The notes beneath the pieces are model-generated. The model made no database searches. It was not told where the DNA came from and saw only the letters and a list, made by a program, of their open reading frames with translations. Of a DNA stretch of 64,000 nucleotides, positions 8,202-17,925 are shown piece after piece (the stretch's first letter is position 1; the number at the start of each line of letters is the position of its first letter). The position numbers and the translations under genes were made by a program. The DNA comes from Spelaeicoccus albus. Its GTDB lineage: Bacteria > Actinomycetota > Actinomycetes > Actinomycetales > Brevibacteriaceae. The DNA lies in contig NZ_JACBZP010000001.1 of the NCBI RefSeq assembly GCF_013409065.1, positions 2,800,518 to 2,864,517 of the forward strand. Reading direction: 5' to 3'.

Positions 8202-9074
8202 TCACAGTGTCAGAATTTCGGCCCCGGTCTCGGTCACCACCAGGGTGTGCTCGAACTGGGCGGTCCGGCGCTTGTCCTTCGTGACAACCGTCCACCCGTC
8301 GTCCCACATCTCCCAATCGGCGCTGCCCAGGGTGAGCATGGGCTCGATAGTGAACGTCATGCCCGGCAGTATCTCGTCCGCGCCGCCCGGAGCCGAGTCG
8401 TAGTGCGGAATCACCAGACCGGAATGGAACGCCTCGCCCACGCCGTGGCCGGTGAAATCACGCACCACGCCGTAGCCGAAGCGCTTTGCGTACGACTCGA
8501 TGACCCGGCCGATCACGTTCACCTGCCGGCCCGGCCGTACCGCCTTGATTCCGCGCATCATTGCCTCGTGCGTGCGGCTGACCAGCTGTTTGGACTCTTC
8601 GTCGACGTCGCCGACCAAGAACGTGAAATTCGTGTCGCCGTGGACGCCGTGGATGTACGCCGTGATGTCAATGTTCACGATGTCGCCATCGCCCAGCACT
8701 GTCGAATCGGGGATGCCGTGGCAGATGACTTCGTTGACCGAGGCGCACAGCGACTTGGGGAAGCCGCGGTAGTCGAGCGTTGACGGGTAGGCGTGATGGT
8801 CGATGAGGAATTCGTGGCCGACCCTGTCGAGTTCGTCGGTGGTGACTCCGGGGCGGATGGCCTCCCCGACCGCGGCAATGGCGTCGGCGGCGATCCGGCC
8901 GGCAATGCGGATCTTTTCGATTGTCTCTGCGGACTTGACCTCGCTGCCGGTGAACGGCGCCGGCTCGGGCTTTCCGACATAGCCCGGCCGGACGATGTCG
9001 GCCGGGACCTCTCGGTGCCGGGACACGGTGCCCGGCCGGGCCGTGCCACGCGGTGCCGACTGCGATGGAGACAT
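8202..9074 (-). CDS. map: Type I methionine aminopeptidase
   Basis: A 290-residue cytosolic metalloprotease that removes the initiator methionine. The five metal ligands are identifiable in [19 protein letters not shown] (two Asp), GHGVGEAFH (His), TIEPM (Glu) and AQFEHTLVV (Glu). An N-terminal extension of about 40 residues, rich in Ser, Pro and Arg before [14 protein letters not shown], is the class Ic form seen in actinobacteria. The ATG at 9074 was chosen because residues upstream of it have no family character. The gene is divergent from the neighbouring FCD regulator. Confidence 0.93.
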   Translation of the reverse strand: MSPSQSAPRGTARPGTVSRHREVPADIVRPGYVGKPEPAPFTGSEVKSAETIEKIRIAGRIAADAIAAVGEAIRPGVTTDELDRVGHEFLIDHHAYPSTLDYRGFPKSLCASVNEVICHGIPDSTVLGDGDIVNIDITAYIHGVHGDTNFTFLVGDVDEESKQLVSRTHEAMMRGIKAVRPGRQVNVIGRVIESYAKRFGYGVVRDFTGHGVGEAFHSGLVIPHYDSAPGGADEILPGMTFTIEPMLTLGSADWEMWDDGWTVVTKDKRRTAQFEHTLVVTETGAEILTL

Positions 9075-9146
9075 GTCAGAAAGTGTAACCACTCGCGGCC
9101 GACCGGAGCAGGGCCCACGGGGTGCTGACGTAAACTTGACCCAGTC

Positions 9147-9911
9147 ATGACCAATGAATTTCCCACTGCTCCTGGTCTCGAGGCGCTGGACGGCGTCGTC
9201 GTGCACAAGAGCGCGCCCGAGCAGATCCGCGATCATATTTTGGCCGCCATTACGGTGGGAGCGCTGCCGCCCGGGACGAAGCTGCCGGCCGAACGGGATC
9301 TTGCCGACGCTTTGCGCGTGAGCCGATCAAGCGTGCGGGCCGCCCTCGACAGATTGGCCGGGATCGGCGCATTGCGGCGTCGGCGCGGCAAGAGCGGCGG
9401 CACGTTCGTGTGCGGTGTCCCGGCCGGATCGGAAGCCGCCGACAAGGCGCTGGCCGGCTTGTCCCCGTTCTGGGCCGAGCGGCAGGACCTGCTGGACGCC
9501 CGCACGCTCATTCAACAGCAGATCGCCCGGACGGCCGCGGCGCGCCGCGACGGCGACGACCTCGAACAGATCGGCAGTGCCCGGCTGGCGTATGAATCGG
9601 CCGGTGACGCGGCGGGCGCGCGCACTGCCGACAGCGCATTCCATTCGGCCATTGCCGCGGCGGCGCACAACGACCACGTGGTGCGGATGGCCATTGAACT
9701 CGACGGAGCCATCAACGCGGGCTTCCGCCACGATCCCTATTCGCCGGAATTGCACAAACAAGCGGTCCGTCAGCACGCCGCGATCGCCGCAGCCATCGAA
9801 TCGGGCAAGGCCGAGGACGCCGGGCGGCTGACGGAGGAGCACTTCCGCGCCACGACCATGACGCCGCTACCGTCCGGGACGCCGTCGACCGGCCCCGCGA
9901 GCGGCGAATAG
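9147..9911 (+). CDS. FadR-type GntR regulator with FCD domain
   Basis: A 254-residue transcription factor. Residues about 20-90 form the GntR winged helix-turn-helix ([26 protein letters not shown]). The C-terminal half is an all-helical FCD ligand-binding domain whose metal ligands may be the Asp/His of ADSAFHSAI, the His of RQHAAI and the His of EEHF. The effector is unknown; FCD regulators usually sense small carboxylates. It converges on alanine dehydrogenase, but control of that gene is not implied because it is not divergent from it. It ends in an unstructured Pro/Thr/Ser tail. Confidence 0.82.
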   Translation: MTNEFPTAPGLEALDGVVVHKSAPEQIRDHILAAITVGALPPGTKLPAERDLADALRVSRSSVRAALDRLAGIGALRRRRGKSGGTFVCGVPAGSEAADKALAGLSPFWAERQDLLDARTLIQQQIARTAAARRDGDDLEQIGSARLAYESAGDAAGARTADSAFHSAIAAAAHNDHVVRMAIELDGAINAGFRHDPYSPELHKQAVRQHAAIAAAIESGKAEDAGRLTEEHFRATTMTPLPSGTPSTGPASGE

Positions 9912-9941
9912 GTGCCCGGTTACCGGCCGGTAACCGGGCAC
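9912..9941. terminator. Perfect 30-nt palindrome between convergent genes
   Basis: A perfect inverted repeat with 15-bp arms (left arm GTGCCCGGTTACCGG) and no unpaired loop lies between the stop of the FCD regulator and the stop of ald. No long T run follows on either strand. The most likely role is a bidirectional transcription terminator. Confidence 0.65.
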
Positions 9942-9964
9942 GCATCCACCACTCGCCGGAGACT

Positions 9965-11083
9965 TTAGGCGGCCAGCGCCGTCTTCCAGTCCACGTACTC
10001 GGCGCCGAATGCATCGGCCACGCCCTTGAACGTGATGTGTCCGCCGTGCGTGTTGAGGCCCTTGGCCAGCGACTCATTGCTCTCCAGTGCGGCGCTCAGC
10101 CCCTTATCGGCAAGCGCCGTGACGTACGGCAATGTCACATTGGTCAACCCGTAAGTCGACGTGTTCGGCACGGCGCCGGGCATATTGGCCACGCAGTAGA
10201 ACGTGGAGCCATGCACTTGGAACGTCGGGTCCTGGTGGGTCGTCGGGTGCGAGTCCTCGAAGCAGCCGCCCTGGTCGATGGCGATATCGACCAAAACACT
10301 TCCCGGCTTCATTTGGGCGACAAGTTCGTTGGTGACGAGCTTGGGCGCCTTCGCCCCCGGAATCAGCACGGAACCGATCACGAGATCGGCCTCGGTGACC
10401 GCTTCACGGACCGTCAGGCTGTTCGACACGATGGTCTGCAGCTCGCCGCGGTAGAGCTCGTCGAGGTAGCGGAGCCGGTCGACGTTGATGTCGAGAATCT
10501 TCACGTTGGCGCGCAGGCCGAGTGCGATCTGTGCCGCATTGAACCCGGCGACGCCGGCGCCCAACACCGTGACGTTGCCGCGCCCGGTTCCCGGCACGCC
10601 GCCCAGCAGGAGCCCGCGGCCGCCGGCGGGTGCCAGCAGCGATGCGGCGCCGACCTGGGTCGACAATCTTCCGGCCACTTCGCTCATGGGCGCGAGCAAC
10701 GGAAGCCGGCGGTCGGGCGTCTGCACGGTCTCGTACGCCAGCGCCGTGCATTTCTTGGCGACGAGCTGATCGGTGAGCGCTTTGTCGTTGGCCAGATGCA
10801 AATACGTGAAGAGGATTTGATCGCCGCGGAGCCTGTGATATTCCTCGGCGATCGGCTCCTTGACCTTGAGCAGCATGTCGGCCGTGGACCAGACGTCGTC
10901 CGCGTCCGGCAGAATCGTTGCGCCCGCGGCCGTGTAAGCGTCGTCGGTGATATGCGATCCGGCGCCGGCCCCGCTTTCAATGTAGACGTTGTGCCCGCGA
11001 CCGCTGAGCTCGTGCACGCCGGCCGGGGTGATGGCTACGCGAAATTCATTGTTCTTGACTTCGCGAGGGACGCCGATCTTCAC
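9965..11083 (-). CDS. ald: Alanine dehydrogenase
   Basis: A 372-residue NAD-dependent enzyme that interconverts L-alanine with pyruvate and ammonium. The family start MKIGVPREVKNNEFRVA, the catalytic lysine in LLKVKEP (about residue 75), the catalytic histidine in YLHLAND (about 96) and the Rossmann motif VLGAGVAGFNAA are all present. ANMPGAVPNTSTYGL is the usual C-terminal family signature. It is cytoplasmic and links alanine metabolism to nitrogen supply, which fits the adjacent glutamine synthetase genes. No Lrp-type AldR gene lies next to it. Confidence 0.96.
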   Translation of the reverse strand: MKIGVPREVKNNEFRVAITPAGVHELSGRGHNVYIESGAGAGSHITDDAYTAAGATILPDADDVWSTADMLLKVKEPIAEEYHRLRGDQILFTYLHLANDKALTDQLVAKKCTALAYETVQTPDRRLPLLAPMSEVAGRLSTQVGAASLLAPAGGRGLLLGGVPGTGRGNVTVLGAGVAGFNAAQIALGLRANVKILDINVDRLRYLDELYRGELQTIVSNSLTVREAVTEADLVIGSVLIPGAKAPKLVTNELVAQMKPGSVLVDIAIDQGGCFEDSHPTTHQDPTFQVHGSTFYCVANMPGAVPNTSTYGLTNVTLPYVTALADKGLSAALESNESLAKGLNTHGGHITFKGVADAFGAEYVDWKTALAA

Positions 11084-11319
11084 GGGTGACTCCTAGTTTC
11101 TTCGTGACGACAAATATGACGCGGCGACGGAGTCCGCTGCGACGTTCACGCCGTCGCGTGAGCCCGTGGTCACCGCTGACCGCTCCGCTATAAGGTTTGC
11201 GCGGAATACCTTTTGGAATCGTAGCATCCGTGCGCCCGCCGCGTTTGAGGAACTAGTGTGTAATCGACACGACATGCACGTTCCCGACGACACCGCACGC
11301 GGCGGTCAAAGGAGTAGTA

Positions 11320-11508
11320 ATGACTGACGAATCCGGCACGGCTCCGACCGGCGGCGAATACTGGTACAACACGAAGACGGGTGCCGTCGAAGAAGGCCAT
11401 CAAAGCAGCTGGCCGCATTTGATGGGTCCGTATCCGACCCGGGAAGAAGCGCAGAACGCTTTGGCGAATGCCGAGCGCCGCAACGAAGAGTGGGACGCCG
11501 AGGACTGA
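11320..11508 (+). CDS. Small SPOR-like protein upstream of glnA2
   Basis: A 62-residue protein with a strong AAAGGAG ribosome-binding site. Its sequence EYWYNTKTGAVEEGHQSS, then GPYPTREEAQNALANAE, resembles the single-repeat actinobacterial proteins often annotated as SPOR domain-containing, and the GPYxTxxEAxxAL pattern is typical. The stop codon is directly followed by the glnA2 ATG with no spacer, so translation of the two is probably coupled. The function is unknown. Confidence 0.75.
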   Translation: MTDESGTAPTGGEYWYNTKTGAVEEGHQSSWPHLMGPYPTREEAQNALANAERRNEEWDAED

Positions 11509-12846
11509 ATGGACAGGCAACAAGAGTTCGTACTGCGCGCCGTCGAAGAGCGCGACGTCCGCTTCATCCGGCTGTGGTTCTCCGACGTCCTCGGCCAGCT
11601 GAAATCCGTGGCCATCGCACCGGCCGAATTGGAGGGCGCGTTTTCCGAAGGAATCGGATTCGACGGGTCGTCCATTGAGGGCCTGACCCGCGTGTTCGAG
11701 TCCGACATGGTGCTGGTGCCCGATCCGTCCACGTTCCAACTGCTGCCGTGGCGCGGCGAGGTCGAGGCGACGGCCCGCATGTTCTGCGATGTCTGGGGCA
11801 CCGACGGGCAACCGGCAGCCGCGGACCCGCGCAATGTGCTCAAACGTGCCATGGACAAGGCGGCCGCGCTCGGGTTCTCGTATTACATTCACCCCGAGAT
11901 CGAGTTCTATTTGTTCAAATCGGCAACGCTGAAGAACGGGACGCCCGAGCCCACCGATTCGGCGGGCTACTTCGATCACGTGCCCGGCGGCACCGCGCAC
12001 GACTTTCGCCGGGCCGCCGTGACCATGCTCGAATCAATGGGGATCTCGGTCGAGTTCTCGCACCACGAAGGCGGACCGGGCCAGAACGAGATCGACTTGC
12101 GCTATGCTGACGCTCTGACCATGGCCGATAACGTGATGACGTTCCGCGCGGTCGTCAAGGAAGTGGCCCTGCAGCAAGGAGTGCATGCGTCCTTCATGCC
12201 CAAGCCGTTGTTCGGCCAGGCCGGATCGGGCATGCACACCCACCTGTCGCTTTTCGAAGGCGAGAACAATGCGTTTTACGAATCCGGCTCGCAGTACCGG
12301 CTGTCCAAGACCGCCAGGCAGTTCATTGCCGGGCTCTTGCACCATTCCACCGAGATCGCTGCGGTGACCAACCAATACGTGAATTCGTATAAGCGGATCT
12401 GGTCGGGCGACGAGGCGCCCAGTTATGTCTGCTGGGGCCACAACAACCGTTCGGCGTTGATCCGCGTGCCGCAGTACAACTCGGGGAAGAGCAGCTCGGC
12501 GCGCATCGAATACCGAATCGTCGACAGCGCCGCCAATCCGTACCTGGCTTTCGCAGCCATCCTGATGGCCGGCCTGCACGGCATCGAGGAAGACATGGAC
12601 CTGCCGCCCGGGGCCGACGACGACGTGTGGGCCCTTTCCCGCGCCGAACGCCGTGCGCTCGGGATCGAGCCGATGCCGTCGAGCCTTGAACACGCACTCG
12701 ACATCATGGAATCGTCCGATCTGGTCGCCGAAACCCTGGGCGAGCAAGTGTTCGACTTTTTCCTCCGCAATAAACAGCAGGAGTGGGACGCATACCGCGC
12801 ACAGGTCACGCCGTTCGAACTGACCCGGCACTTTGGCACGCTCTGA
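11509..12846 (+). CDS. glnA2: Type I glutamine synthetase, GlnA2-like
   Basis: A 445-residue GS-I alpha-type enzyme, ATP-dependent and making glutamine from glutamate and ammonium. Metal and substrate motifs are visible in EIEFYLF, HHEGGPGQNEIDL, KPLFGQAGSGMHTHLS and NRSALIRVP. The adenylylation loop of the second glutamine synthetase in this window has Tyr (DLYELPPEE); here the matching site is DVWALSRAE with Trp374. This protein is therefore not expected to be modified by GlnE, although glnE is the next gene and overlaps it by 14 bp. The arrangement matches glnA2-glnE of mycobacteria. Confidence 0.9.
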   Translation: MDRQQEFVLRAVEERDVRFIRLWFSDVLGQLKSVAIAPAELEGAFSEGIGFDGSSIEGLTRVFESDMVLVPDPSTFQLLPWRGEVEATARMFCDVWGTDGQPAAADPRNVLKRAMDKAAALGFSYYIHPEIEFYLFKSATLKNGTPEPTDSAGYFDHVPGGTAHDFRRAAVTMLESMGISVEFSHHEGGPGQNEIDLRYADALTMADNVMTFRAVVKEVALQQGVHASFMPKPLFGQAGSGMHTHLSLFEGENNAFYESGSQYRLSKTARQFIAGLLHHSTEIAAVTNQYVNSYKRIWSGDEAPSYVCWGHNNRSALIRVPQYNSGKSSSARIEYRIVDSAANPYLAFAAILMAGLHGIEEDMDLPPGADDDVWALSRAERRALGIEPMPSSLEHALDIMESSDLVAETLGEQVFDFFLRNKQQEWDAYRAQVTPFELTRHFGTL

Positions 12847-15800
12847 CCCGTCGACCCGGTCCCGGCTGACGCGGGCCGGATTCTACGACGTCGAAAAGTC
12901 CGAGCGGTTCTACTCGGCGCTGCTGAGCGAACCGGCGATCGGCGACGTCGACGTGAACGAATTCGCGCGCGCGGCATCGCCGGACGACGCACTGCTCGGC
13001 TTGCTCCGCCTGGCCGAGGCTGTCCGGACGGACGGGCGCGACGACGGCGTCGGCGAACTTGCCGCCGCCTGGACGGACGACCCGGAGTTGGTGCGGCGGC
13101 TGATCACCACGCTCGGCGCCTCGACCGGCTTGGTGGACCACGTCGTCCGGCACCCGGCCGATTGGCGCCTGCTGGCCGGCGATGAGGGCACGCTGCTGCT
13201 GGGGAGGCCGGGCTGCACGCCCGCCCAGCTGCGCACTGCGCTGCTGGACGCCGTCGGCGCCGATCCCGCTGCGGACGTCCCGGTCGCAGCAGGCGGCGGC
13301 GAGGAACAGTGGACGGCACTGCGCGGACGCTATCGCCAACTGTTGTTGCAGCTCGTGGCCGACGATTCGGCGTCGCTGCAGCCCACCGCAATAGTCCCGG
13401 AGGTCGCGCGCATCCTTGCCGATATGGCCGCAGCCGCGTTGGAGGCCTCACTGGCGGTGGCGCGCGCCGCCATCGGGCCGGAGCACGCGAAAGTGCGGTT
13501 GGCCGTCATCGGCATGGGAAAGACCGGCGGACGGGAACTCAATTACGTCTCGGACGTCGATGTGATCTACGTGGTCGAGCCGGCCGGCCCGCCCGGATCG
13601 GCCGACGACGACGAAGTCCGCGAGATCGGCACGCACTTGGCCACTCAGCTGGCGGCGGCCTGCGCGGCGCCGTCCACCGAGCCGGCCCTGTGGGCGGTGG
13701 ACGCCGCGCTTCGGCCCGAGGGCAAGAACGGACAGCTGGTGCGCACCCTGGACGAGCACCGACATTACTACGATCACTGGGCCAAATCCTGGGAATTCCA
13801 GGCATTGCTCAAAGCACGGCCCGTGGCCGGCGACGCCGAGCTGGGGCAGGCGTACTACGAGGCGCTGAACCCGCTTGTGTGGGAAGCCAGCCGCCGCGAC
13901 GGCTTCGTTGACTCGGTGCGGGCCATGCGGACCCGGGTCACCGACAACATTCCGGACCGTGACGTGCCCCAGCAGCTCAAACTCGGGCCCGGCGGCCTGC
14001 GGGACGTCGAATTTTCGGCTCAGCTGCTGCAAATGGTGCACGGCAGCGCCGACGAGTCACTGCGCGCGCCCAATACGTGGGATGCCCTCGAGGCGTTGAA
14101 AGCCGGCGGTTACATCGGCCGCGACGACGGAGCCGAACTCGACGCCGGTTACCGGTTTCTGCGGGTGATCGAACACCGTCTCCAAATGTCCAGGCTGCGG
14201 CGCACCCACCTGGTGCCGACCGACCCGCACGCCTTGCGGTCCTTGGCGCGCGGCGTCTATCCGATCGGTTCGGAATCGCGCACGGGCGACCGTCTCGAGG
14301 CCTCCCGGAAGGAACTTGCCCGGCGGATCCGAGTGCTGCACCAGCGGATCTTCTACCGCCCGGTCCTTGCCGCGTCGGCGCACCTCACGGGCGACGAGGC
14401 AACGCTGACGACGTCCGAGGCCGCAGGCCGACTCGCCGCTGTCGGCTATGCGGACCCGAAGGGGGCGCTGCGTCATATCCAGGCGCTGTCGAGCGGTGTG
14501 AGCCGTCGTGCCGCCATACAGCGTCAACTGCTGCCGGTACTGCTCGAATGGCTCTCCAACGGCGTCGATCCGGACGCGGCATTGCTCGGGTTCCGCAAGG
14601 TCAGCGAGAGCCTCGGCACCAGTCACTGGTATTTGCGGTTGCTGCGCGACTCCGGTGTGGCGGCCGAACGTCTGACGACCTTGCTGGGCGTATCGCGCAA
14701 AATCACCGAACTGCTGTTGGACCGACCTGCCGCCGTGGCATGGCTCGACGATCCCAAAGCTCTTCGCGCCGCCGATCGGCACAGTATCGCGGCGGAAGGC
14801 GACCGGACGGCCGCCCGACACGCCACAGTGGATGACGCGATTGGCGCCGTCCGGAGCATTTACACGCGCGAGCTGCTTCGTGTGGCCATCCGCGACGCAC
14901 TGGCGCTCGGGGAACCGAACGACGTGACCGTCGAGCTGTCGATGATTGCCGAAGCGTCCATTGCAACTGCGTTGACGACGGTACGCCGGTTCGCCGGCGA
15001 CCCGCCGTCCGCGGGATTTCGCTTTACTGTCGTGGCGATGGGCAGGCTCGGCGGCGCCGAAGTCGGCTACGACTCGGACGCGGACGTCATTTTCGTCTAC
15101 GACCCGGGCGGTGCGGACGCCGCGGCCGCAGCCGAGTACGCCAACCGCTTGGCCGGCGACCTGATCGCGGCCCTTCGCGCGCCGACAGGAAATGCCGCGA
15201 TCGCGCTGGACGCCGCCCTGCGCCCGGAAGGCAAGAACGGGCCGTTGACCCGGTCGCTCGAATCGTATGCGAACTATTACCGGGAATGGTCACAGCCGTG
15301 GGAGGCGCAGGCACTACTGCGCGCACGAACCATCGCCGGTGACTTCGACCTGGGCGCCGAATACGAAATGTTGATCGAACCGCTGCGGTATCCGGCCGAG
15401 ATACCCGAGGACGCCGTGCGACAGGTGCGCCGGCTGAAGGCCCGGATGGAGTCCGAGCGACTGCCCAAGGGAGCCGAGCCGGCCCGGCACCTGAAACTCG
15501 GCAGGGGAGGGCTCTCTGACGTCGAATGGGTCGCTCAGCTGCTGCAGCTCGAATACGCGCACGTGGTGCCGGGACTGCGCACCACCTCGACCATCCGTGC
15601 GCTGGAAGCGGCCCGCGACGCCCAGCTGATCGGCACCGACGACGTCCACGAGCTCGTCGCGGCCTGGACGTTCGCCGGCAGGGTCCGCGGGGCCATGGTG
15701 CTGTGGCGCGGACGGCCGGCTGCGTCGTTGCCGACCGAGGGCCGCGATCTCGAGGCGGTGGCCCGGCTGCTGGGATATCCGCCGGGCTCGGGCCGGATCG

Positions 15801-15868
15801 TCGAAGACGATTACCTGCGCTGTGCCAGGCACGCCCGCCGGGTCATGGAGCGCGTGTTTTACGGCTGA
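12833..15868 (+). CDS. glnE: Glutamine synthetase adenylyltransferase/phosphorylase
   Basis: A 1011-residue bifunctional enzyme that adenylylates and de-adenylylates glutamine synthetase. It has two nucleotidyltransferase domains, each followed by a helical domain. The first has GMGKTGGRELNYVSDVDVIY near residue 230 and the second has AMGRLGGAEVGYDSDADVIF near 740. The paired Asp residues (DVD and DAD) are the metal ligands. The start is a TTG at 12833 inside the glnA2 end; a start a few codons later cannot be excluded. Its expected substrate is the tyrosine-bearing glnA at 19461-20885. Confidence 0.93.
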   Translation: MARSDPSTRSRLTRAGFYDVEKSERFYSALLSEPAIGDVDVNEFARAASPDDALLGLLRLAEAVRTDGRDDGVGELAAAWTDDPELVRRLITTLGASTGLVDHVVRHPADWRLLAGDEGTLLLGRPGCTPAQLRTALLDAVGADPAADVPVAAGGGEEQWTALRGRYRQLLLQLVADDSASLQPTAIVPEVARILADMAAAALEASLAVARAAIGPEHAKVRLAVIGMGKTGGRELNYVSDVDVIYVVEPAGPPGSADDDEVREIGTHLATQLAAACAAPSTEPALWAVDAALRPEGKNGQLVRTLDEHRHYYDHWAKSWEFQALLKARPVAGDAELGQAYYEALNPLVWEASRRDGFVDSVRAMRTRVTDNIPDRDVPQQLKLGPGGLRDVEFSAQLLQMVHGSADESLRAPNTWDALEALKAGGYIGRDDGAELDAGYRFLRVIEHRLQMSRLRRTHLVPTDPHALRSLARGVYPIGSESRTGDRLEASRKELARRIRVLHQRIFYRPVLAASAHLTGDEATLTTSEAAGRLAAVGYADPKGALRHIQALSSGVSRRAAIQRQLLPVLLEWLSNGVDPDAALLGFRKVSESLGTSHWYLRLLRDSGVAAERLTTLLGVSRKITELLLDRPAAVAWLDDPKALRAADRHSIAAEGDRTAARHATVDDAIGAVRSIYTRELLRVAIRDALALGEPNDVTVELSMIAEASIATALTTVRRFAGDPPSAGFRFTVVAMGRLGGAEVGYDSDADVIFVYDPGGADAAAAAEYANRLAGDLIAALRAPTGNAAIALDAALRPEGKNGPLTRSLESYANYYREWSQPWEAQALLRARTIAGDFDLGAEYEMLIEPLRYPAEIPEDAVRQVRRLKARMESERLPKGAEPARHLKLGRGGLSDVEWVAQLLQLEYAHVVPGLRTTSTIRALEAARDAQLIGTDDVHELVAAWTFAGRVRGAMVLWRGRPAASLPTEGRDLEAVARLLGYPPGSGRIVEDDYLRCARHARRVMERVFYG

Positions 15869-15891
15869 CGCGGCTTCGATAGCGTTAAGGC

Positions 15892-16758
15892 ATGCGAAGC
15901 GGAATCACCATCCTCCCCGAACATCCCTGGTCGGTCGCGGCTACTTTGTGGAAGCGGGCCGAGGAGTACGGGTTCGACCACGCATGGACCTACGATCACC
16001 TGTCGTGGCGGTCGCTTGCGGACGGGCCCTGGCACGCCACGATTCCGACGCTGACCGCCGCCGCCATGGCGACGGCGCGGATCAGGCTGGGCACGTTCGT
16101 GGCCTCGCCGAACTTCCGACATCCGGTGCCGTTCGCCAAGGAACTCGCGACGGTCGATGAGATCTCCGGCGGTCGTTTCACGCTTGGCGTGGGCTCCGGC
16201 GGTACCGGATTCGATGCCACGGTCTTCGGCGACGACGTCCTGCCGGCGCGTGCACGGCATGCGCGATTCGAATCGTTCGTCACGGCACTCGATCAACTAC
16301 TGCGACACGAGACGGACGGACCGATCAGCTTTTCCGACGACTGGTACACGGCGCACGAGGCCCGGATGGTCGGTACGCCGGCGCAAGAACCGCGGATGCC
16401 GTTCGTGATCGCGGCCAATGGTCCGAAGGGTCAACGGCTGGCCGCGCGCTACGGCTCGGGCTGGCTGACCACGGGCGCCGGCGGAGACGACGAACGAACA
16501 TGGTGGCGACGCACCGGGGACCTGATGAAGCGTTTCCAGGACGCAGCCGGTGCGGCAGGCAGGCGCGACTACGACGCGTACGTGAGTATCGACGCCGGGC
16601 CGGTGTATTCGCTATCCAGCGCCGAAGCGTACCGTGACGCCGTCGGCCGGGCCGCGGAACTCGGCTTCACCGACACCGTGTGCCACTGGCCGCGCCCGGA
16701 CGGCGTCTATAGCGGTAGCGAGGCGGTGCTTGACGAGATCGCTCCGGCGCGCGAGTGA
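15892..16758 (+). CDS. LLM-class flavin/F420-dependent oxidoreductase
   Basis: A 288-residue luciferase-like monooxygenase family TIM barrel. The segment FDHAWTYDHLSWR, the loop TFVASPNFRHPVPFAKELAT and VDEISGGRFTLGVGSGG are characteristic. The cofactor may be F420 or FMN and cannot be settled here. It starts 23 bp after glnE and may be co-transcribed with it, but a role in nitrogen control is not implied. It converges on the Gfo/Idh/MocA gene. Confidence 0.85.
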   Translation: MRSGITILPEHPWSVAATLWKRAEEYGFDHAWTYDHLSWRSLADGPWHATIPTLTAAAMATARIRLGTFVASPNFRHPVPFAKELATVDEISGGRFTLGVGSGGTGFDATVFGDDVLPARARHARFESFVTALDQLLRHETDGPISFSDDWYTAHEARMVGTPAQEPRMPFVIAANGPKGQRLAARYGSGWLTTGAGGDDERTWWRRTGDLMKRFQDAAGAAGRRDYDAYVSIDAGPVYSLSSAEAYRDAVGRAAELGFTDTVCHWPRPDGVYSGSEAVLDEIAPARE

Positions 16759-16773
16759 CTGTCGAACCCGGCG

Positions 16774-17862
16774 TCATTCGGCACGTTCGGCGGTAGTCGG
16801 GTAATGCACTCCGAGCTGACGACGGACCTCGTCGAAGATACTCATGACGGCTTGGGTCTCGGCCAACGGCATCAAATCGCTTTCCAACTTGCCGGCCCGG
16901 ACACAGTCCATGACCTCCCGCAACTCGTACGTGTAGCCGCGTCCGGCCGGTTGGAAACGTTCGGCCCGGACATCGCCGTTCGAATCGGTGAGCACCAGCG
17001 TCCGCGGGTGGTTGCCGCCTTCGAACACGTCGAGCCGACCGTCCTCGGCCGCGATAGTCGCGGTGGCGCCGCACCGGGCGACGAGTGAACAGGTGGCGTG
17101 CGCGAAAGCGTCTTTGTAGCTGAGTTGCAGATCGCACTGCTGGTCGACACCTTCGGCGCTGAGCTGCCCGACGGCCGTGACGGTCTCGGGCAGCCCGAAG
17201 ACCGAGACCGGCCAGGTGAGTGTGTAAACGCCGAGGTCAAGAAGGGCACCGCCGCCGGCGTGCGGATCCCAGATCCGGCCGAGCGGCGTCGTCCGCGGCG
17301 CCGGAAAGCCGAGGTCGGCCCTTGCCCAGTGGGGCGTGCCCAGATCGCCCGAGTGAACGATTTGCAGAGCGCGTTGGAAGCTCGGCAGGAATCGCGTCCA
17401 CAGCGCTTCCATCAAGAACACGCGGTTCATCCCGGCCAGTCGCACGAGCTCCGCGGCTTCGAGCGCATCGATGGTGAACGCCTTTTCGCACAGCACGTGC
17501 TTGCCGGCGGTCAGCGCATCGTGGACTATCGAGTAATGCTGCCCGTGCGGCGCGGCGACATACACGATGTCGACGTCGTCATCGGCCAGCAGTTGCCGAT
17601 GGCCGACGTAGGACTTGGTGAACCCGAATTCGCTCGCGAAGGCCTGCGCCGATTCGGCCGACCGGGAGCTGACCGCGTGCAGTCCGGCGTCCGGCAGCAA
17701 CGCGAGCTCTTTCGTGACGGTTCGGGCGATATTGCCGGTCGAGACCACGCCCCAGTTGAGCGGATCGCCGGTCGGCACGAGCGGGTCGGCTGTCAATTGG
17801 GAGTCCCGGAACGTCGAGCGGCCGCCCACGCCGAGCGACGAAGCAGGGTAAGTCATGCGCAT
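16774..17862 (-). CDS. Gfo/Idh/MocA-family oxidoreductase
   Basis: A 362-residue NAD(P)-dependent dehydrogenase. The Rossmann segment WGVVSTGNIARTVTKEL starts near residue 37, with AAPHGQHYSIVHDALTAGK and the catalytic-lysine motif CEKAF (variant of EKP) after it. The C-terminal domain carries GGGALLDLGVYTL, which is usual for the trans-dihydrodiol/glucose-fructose-like subgroup. The substrate is unknown. There is a choice of start between 17862 (MRM) and 17856 (MTY). Confidence 0.85.
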   Translation of the reverse strand: MRMTYPASSLGVGGRSTFRDSQLTADPLVPTGDPLNWGVVSTGNIARTVTKELALLPDAGLHAVSSRSAESAQAFASEFGFTKSYVGHRQLLADDDVDIVYVAAPHGQHYSIVHDALTAGKHVLCEKAFTIDALEAAELVRLAGMNRVFLMEALWTRFLPSFQRALQIVHSGDLGTPHWARADLGFPAPRTTPLGRIWDPHAGGGALLDLGVYTLTWPVSVFGLPETVTAVGQLSAEGVDQQCDLQLSYKDAFAHATCSLVARCGATATIAAEDGRLDVFEGGNHPRTLVLTDSNGDVRAERFQPAGRGYTYELREVMDCVRAGKLESDLMPLAETQAVMSIFDEVRRQLGVHYPTTAERAE

Positions 17863-17925
17863 ACCGTTCAGCCTACGTGGTTTGCCCGGTCGGGGGTTGC
17901 TGCCCTACCGACGGGGAATCGCGGG